64,000 bases of DNA from assembly GCA_011390935.1 (NCBI GenBank), contig JAABRL010000010.1:41144-105143 (forward strand). The letters are read 5' to 3'. The notes below the pieces were generated by a model. That model saw nothing but the letters and a program-made list of their open reading frames with translations. It did not search any database and was not told where the DNA came from. Source of the stretch: Gemmatimonas sp. (lineage in GTDB: Bacteria > Gemmatimonadota > Gemmatimonadetes > Gemmatimonadales > Gemmatimonadaceae). Positions 60,934 to 64,000 of this stretch are shown here, one piece after another; position 1 is the stretch's first letter; each line of letters opens with the position of its first letter. The position numbers and the translations under genes are program-made.

Positions 60934-61773
60934 TCAGTGGCGCGTGCGACCGTTCGTCATGGCGCGTCGGTTGGTCGAGCGCTCCGCGACGATGCGCACG
61001 TCGAGTGCCCGTCCGGCGTCGTCGAGCGCCTCGCGCAGCGTCCACGCCCGGTCGTCGGCGCCCGTGATGCGCTCCGCCTCCCGCAACCCGCGCTCCAGCG
61101 GACGCGTGACGTCCGTGCCCATGCCTTCGAGCGAAAGCACGGCGCGCGTCGCGAGTTCGTACAGGGCAACAGTGGCTTGCGGCTGCCCCGCGTTGAAGAG
61201 TGGCGCACCGCGCTGAATCGCCAGATCGATCAGTGCCCGGGCTCGCGCATTCATGGAGTCAGTGCCGCGCGAGGTCGTCATCCCGGTGCTCCCGCTCGCG
61301 GCAGGTGGCATGAGCACCTGATCGATCACGTGAATCACACCGTTGCTCGCGTTGACGTCGGCGCTGATGACGGTCGCCTCGTTGATGCGCAGTGAGGCGC
61401 CCGAGGTACGGATCCGAATGCGACGCCCTTCGACGGTGGCCGCTCCGTCGAGCGTGCGTGCCGTTGCGGCGGCCACACGCCCCGGCACCACGTGATAGAG
61501 CAGGAGCGCCTTGAGCTGCTCCCGGTTCTCGGGTTTCAGCAGCGATTCCACCGTTCCGGTAGGCAGCGCCCGGAACGCTTCGTCGGTGGGCGCGAAGACG
61601 GTGAAGGGGCCGCGCCCCTGCAGCGTGGCCGTGAGACCGGCTGCGTCGACGGCGGCGAGCAGCGTGGCGAACTGGCCCGCCCCGCGAGCGGTGCGGACGA
61701 TGTCCTGCTGGGCCAACAGGGGGGCGCTTGCGAGTAGCGTGGACGCAAGCAGGGTGGCGAAGGGCAACCGCAT
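60934..61773 (-). CDS. Secreted fasciclin (FAS1) domain protein
   Basis: A 279-residue exported protein (signal MRLPFATLLASTLLASAPLL, cut near LAQQ). A single FAS1 domain (about 24-155) shows both conserved boxes: GQFATLLAAVDAAGLTATLQ, GPFTVFAPTDEAFRALP, LKALLLYHVVPGR and the final NGVIHVIDQVLMP. The C-terminal 110 residues form a helical region (SMNARARALIDLAIQRGAPL, ATVALYELATRAVLSLEGMG) not typical of small FAS1 proteins. It is divergent from an ECF sigma/RskA-like operon with a shared palindromic promoter region, as for mycobacterial MPT70/MPT83 and SigK. Adhesion or envelope role inferred. Confidence 0.88.
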   Translation of the reverse strand: MRLPFATLLASTLLASAPLLAQQDIVRTARGAGQFATLLAAVDAAGLTATLQGRGPFTVFAPTDEAFRALPTGTVESLLKPENREQLKALLLYHVVPGRVAAATARTLDGAATVEGRRIRIRTSGASLRINEATVISADVNASNGVIHVIDQVLMPPAASGSTGMTTSRGTDSMNARARALIDLAIQRGAPLFNAGQPQATVALYELATRAVLSLEGMGTDVTRPLERGLREAERITGADDRAWTLREALDDAGRALDVRIVAERSTNRRAMTNGRTRH

Positions 61774-61820
61774 GGACCTCTCCGAGCAACGAGACATGGG
61801 AACTGTGATGGACAGGGCAG

Positions 61821-61850
61821 TCTTCGCTCCATCGCACCCCGGTGGATGCA
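61821..61850 (-). promoter_or_regulatory. Candidate ECF (SigK-like) promoter of fasciclin gene
   Basis: On the minus strand TGCATCC (61850-61844) is followed after 17 bases by CGAAGA (61826-61821). SigK promoters in mycobacteria read CCATCC-N15-18-CCGAAT, so both boxes agree in their core. The -35 box is one arm of the palindrome GGATGCAGTGCATCC. Confidence 0.5.
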
Positions 61851-61858
61851 GTGCATCC
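61844..61858. promoter_or_regulatory. Palindrome providing divergent -35 boxes
   Basis: GGATGCAGTGCATCC is a perfect 7-base inverted repeat around one central G. Each arm supplies a TGCATCC box for the two divergent promoters (fasciclin gene leftwards, sigma operon rightwards). Confidence 0.6.
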
Positions 61859-61880
61859 GGATTGCGCGTGCCAACGAATA
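61852..61880 (+). promoter_or_regulatory. Candidate ECF (SigK-like) autoregulatory promoter of sigma operon
   Basis: TGCATCC (61852-61858) is followed after 16 bases by CGAATA (61875-61880). Predicted transcription starts near 61887, about 37 bases before the sigma ATG. The boxes match those facing the fasciclin gene, which suggests that the sigma factor drives both. Confidence 0.5.
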
Positions 61881-61923
61881 CTCTCGTGATGCGCTTCCCG
61901 CTTCCTTCTTGTTCGAGGTTGGC

Positions 61924-62592
61924 ATGTCCCAGTCCCTGCCGGTGGCCGTTGTCTGGCCATCGGTGCGTGCTCCGTGTCCGGTTCGGCACCGGGCGTCGGA
62001 GGACGCGGTGAGCGAAGACCGCGTGGCGGTCCCGATACCGAGTGCGTCGGCGCTGCTCGCGCGCATTGCGTCGGGAGACGAGGCGGCGGTTTCGTCCTGC
62101 GTGGCGGAGTACGGGTCGCTGCTCTGGTCGCTGGCACGGCGATGGTCCACGGACACGGCCGATGCCGAAGACGCCGTACAGGAGATCTTCTTCGACCTGT
62201 GGAAGTCGGCGGCGCGGTTCGATCCGGCGCGCGCCAACGAACGCAGCTTCGTCGTCATGGTCGCGCGGCGTCGTCTCATTGACCGATTGCGTCGGCGATC
62301 GCGACAGATCGACGCGATGTCCTGGCCCGACGACTTCGATGTCGCCGATCAGGCTGCGGATGCGTCCGACCGGATCAGCGATGCACTCGACGCCGAGACG
62401 CTGCTCGCGGGGCTGACGCCGGTGCAGCGACAGCTGCTCGAACGCCACCTGCTCGATGGGAAGACGCACGATGAGATCGCGCTGGAGTCGGCGATGCCGT
62501 TGGGCACGGTGAAGTCACATATTCGGCGCGGCCTGCTCAAGGCGCGCGCCCTGCTGGCCGGCCGGCTTTCCGGACCGGAGGAGATGGCATGA
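61924..62592 (+). CDS. ECF sigma factor, SigK-like by context
   Basis: A 222-residue ECF sigma factor. Region 2: EYGSLLWSLARRWSTDTADA and EDAVQEIFFDLWKSAARFDP, FVVMVARRRLIDRLRRRSRQ. Region 4: TPVQRQLLERHLLDGKTHDE and IALESAMPLGTVKSHIRRGL. ATG 61924 is used; a GTG near 62008 would remove an N-terminal extension that is not part of region 2. Its stop overlaps the next gene (ATGA), which encodes an RskA-domain anti-sigma factor, and it is divergent from a fasciclin gene. This is the layout of mycobacterial sigK-rskA with mpt83. Confidence 0.9.
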   Translation: MSQSLPVAVVWPSVRAPCPVRHRASEDAVSEDRVAVPIPSASALLARIASGDEAAVSSCVAEYGSLLWSLARRWSTDTADAEDAVQEIFFDLWKSAARFDPARANERSFVVMVARRRLIDRLRRRSRQIDAMSWPDDFDVADQAADASDRISDALDAETLLAGLTPVQRQLLERHLLDGKTHDEIALESAMPLGTVKSHIRRGLLKARALLAGRLSGPEEMA

Positions 62593-63296
62593 CGAGGCAC
62601 CATTCATTGGACGAGGCCGCGGCGGCACTCACCGTGGCGCTGCACGACGCGTCTGGCGAGACGTCCGCGCTGCCGTCGTCGCTTGCATCACGTATTGTGG
62701 CCGACGGTCGCGCGCAGCTGCGCGATGCGCATGCCTCCGGGGCGACGTCGACCGCGCCGCTGGTTGTGGTGCGACCCACGCGCACGCTGCGCGTCATGGC
62801 GGTTGCGGGGTGGCTCGCGGCTGCCGCCGCACTCGCGTTGTGGGTGCGCGCACCTCGGGTCGAGACGGTGGCCGACGTGGCCGCCGTCACCGCGCCCGTG
62901 ACGCTCGAGTCGTTGCGAGCGGCGCTGCTGGCCGACAGTACCAGCATTCGCCGTGCGTGGCAGGAAAGCACGGATCCCTCGGCGCGCGGCGCACGTGGCG
63001 AGATCGTGTGGAACGACGCGCAGCAGCGCGGCGTGATGCGCTTCGTCGGGCTCACGCCCAACGATCCGCGGCTCGCCCAGTATCAGCTCTGGATCATCGA
63101 CGCCGACCGTGATGCTCGCTACCCGGTGGACGGCGGCGTGTTCGATGTCGGCAGCGACGGCGAAGTGCTGGTCGCCGTTACGGCGCGCATTCCGGTCGGT
63201 CGCCCCACGTTGTTTGCCGTGACGCTCGAGCGTCCGGGTGGGGTCGTGGTCTCCACGCGTGAGCGACTCGTGCTGGCGGCGGTGGTGGACGGGTAG
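62589..63296 (+). CDS. Membrane anti-sigma factor with RskA domain
   Basis: A 235-residue single-pass protein: an N-terminal cytoplasmic segment (1-66, with SLDEAAAALTVALHDAS), one helix at about 69-87 (VMAVAGWLAAAAALALWV), and a periplasmic RskA-type domain with VMRFVGLTPNDPRLAQYQLW, IIDADRDARYPVDGGVF, LFAVTLERPGGVVVSTRERL. It has no HxxxCxxC zinc finger. It should hold the co-encoded sigma factor inactive until its periplasmic domain is cut or altered; this follows from family knowledge. Confidence 0.85.
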   Translation: MTRHHSLDEAAAALTVALHDASGETSALPSSLASRIVADGRAQLRDAHASGATSTAPLVVVRPTRTLRVMAVAGWLAAAAALALWVRAPRVETVADVAAVTAPVTLESLRAALLADSTSIRRAWQESTDPSARGARGEIVWNDAQQRGVMRFVGLTPNDPRLAQYQLWIIDADRDARYPVDGGVFDVGSDGEVLVAVTARIPVGRPTLFAVTLERPGGVVVSTRERLVLAAVVDG

Positions 63297-63334
63297 ATGC
63301 GCTGTTGAACCCGGCGGCTATCGCGAGGCCGTCA

Positions 63335-64000
63335 TCACGCCACCGTCGCAAACGCGCGCACCGGAAAGGTGCCGACGCCCACGAGCTTGGGTGGCACGGC
63401 GGTGAAGGTGAAGCCGTCATCCGGCAGCGCGCCCAGATTGCACAGGTGCTCGGCGATGAGAATCTCTTCGCGGAGCAGCACGGAGTGCACCGGGCGCGTG
63501 CCACCGCTGGTGTCGTCGATGTTCATGGAGTCGATCCCGACGAGCACGGCGCCCGCATCACGCAGCCAGCAGGCGGCTTGCTCCGTCAGAAACGGATGCC
63601 CCGTGAAGTACGCATCCGTGCCCCAGTGCGCGTCCCAGCCGGTGTGCACCAATACCGCGCGACCACGCACTGGCACCTCGGCAAACACATTCGCATCGAT
63701 GGCGCGCCCGTCGCGCGCGGTCGCGCGCACCACGACGGCCTGCAGGTCGACGAAGCGTTCGAGCGGCATCTGTGAGACGTCACGACCGTCGGCATAGCGG
63801 TGAAACGGGCAGTCGATGTAGGTGCCGGTATTGGTGACCAGCTCCACGCGACCGATGTGAAACTCGGTGCCGGGCTCGTACAGCGCGCGGCTGTCCTCGC
63901 GACTCAGGTAGTCGCAGATGATCGGCGCGGGGAGCCCCGGATAGCAGACCTGTCCGTCCGCCACCGTGTGGCTCAGGTCGATGAATCGGCGGTGTGCCAT
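63335..64000 (-). CDS. Cyclase/kynurenine-formamidase-like family hydrolase
   Basis: A 221-residue protein of the metal-dependent cyclase family (kynurenine formamidase and isatin hydrolase relatives), starting MAHRRFIDLSHTVADGQVCY at the right edge. The family signature HxGTHxDxPxH is changed to NTGTYIDCPFH: the first His is Asn and the second is Tyr, while Asp and the last His remain. Other family parts are VRGRAVLVHTGWDAHWGTDA, YFTGHPFLTEQAACWL, VGIDSMNIDDTSGGTRPVHS and HEHL-like AEHLCNLGALP. The variant form occurs in a subgroup with TGTYxDxPFH. The upstream control region lies outside the window. Confidence 0.85.
   Translation of the reverse strand: MAHRRFIDLSHTVADGQVCYPGLPAPIICDYLSREDSRALYEPGTEFHIGRVELVTNTGTYIDCPFHRYADGRDVSQMPLERFVDLQAVVVRATARDGRAIDANVFAEVPVRGRAVLVHTGWDAHWGTDAYFTGHPFLTEQAACWLRDAGAVLVGIDSMNIDDTSGGTRPVHSVLLREEILIAEHLCNLGALPDDGFTFTAVPPKLVGVGTFPVRAFATVA

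Overview
The window is a high-GC bacterial chromosome segment with tightly packed, frequently overlapping genes (many 4-base ATGA/GTGA overlaps). The gene repertoire (lipoproteins, outer-membrane barrels, Ser/Thr kinases with TolB/CsgG-like domains, ECF sigma modules, a PEP-CTERM protein, a complete flagellar export set) fits a Gram-negative, motile soil or sediment type bacterium. My best guess is the Gemmatimonadota; this is an inference from gene style, not from a marker gene. I see no rRNA, tRNA, CRISPR array or insertion sequence.

Region 1 (1-18841, all minus strand) is a flagellar supercluster. It reads as three transcription units, each preceded by a -24/-12 (sigma-54) promoter match 29-37 bases upstream of the start codon by predicted leader length: flgB-flgC-hyp-fliE-fliF-fliG-fliH-fliI-fliJ-motE-like-fliK-flgD-flgE; fliL-fliM-fliN-fliOP; and fliQ-fliR-flhB-flhA (flhA runs off the left edge). 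The first two units end in long GC hairpins. Upstream of every promoter, about 100-160 bases away, lie copies of an inverted repeat CGGCA-N5-TGCCG that look like enhancer sites for a flagellar NtrC-family activator. Oddities are a fused FliO-FliP, a very short FlgB, and a FliK that carries a complete-looking M15-type peptidoglycan peptidase domain in its middle.

Region 2 (19177-33000) holds two amidases, a patatin-like protein, a chemoreceptor, a lectin-fold secreted protein, two membrane Ser/Thr kinases, a probable hydrolase remnant and a CsgG-like periplasmic protein.

Region 3 (33040-40560) holds an envelope operon (CsgG-like lipoprotein, outer-membrane barrel, large repeat lipoprotein) and a PEP-CTERM surface protein behind its own sigma-54-type promoter, then a small lipoprotein.

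Region 4 (40597-47638, minus) is a run of metabolic genes: MatB/MatC-like malonate activation and uptake, an FAD oxidoreductase, DUF1697, PEBP and DUF1028 proteins, and a metallopeptidase with a peptidoglycan-binding domain.

Region 5 (47919-64000) contains two ECF sigma modules: one with a small anti-sigma candidate and a periplasmic LTxxQ protein (CnrH/Y/X-like layout), one with an RskA-domain anti-sigma factor divergent from a fasciclin gene (SigK/RskA/MPT83-like layout, sharing a palindrome that supplies both -35 elements). Between them are barrels, lipoproteins, an OYE-family reductase, an RCC1-propeller lipoprotein, an NRAMP-like transporter, an mpaA-spmAB pair, a frameshifted sugar isomerase gene and a cyclase-family hydrolase at the right edge.
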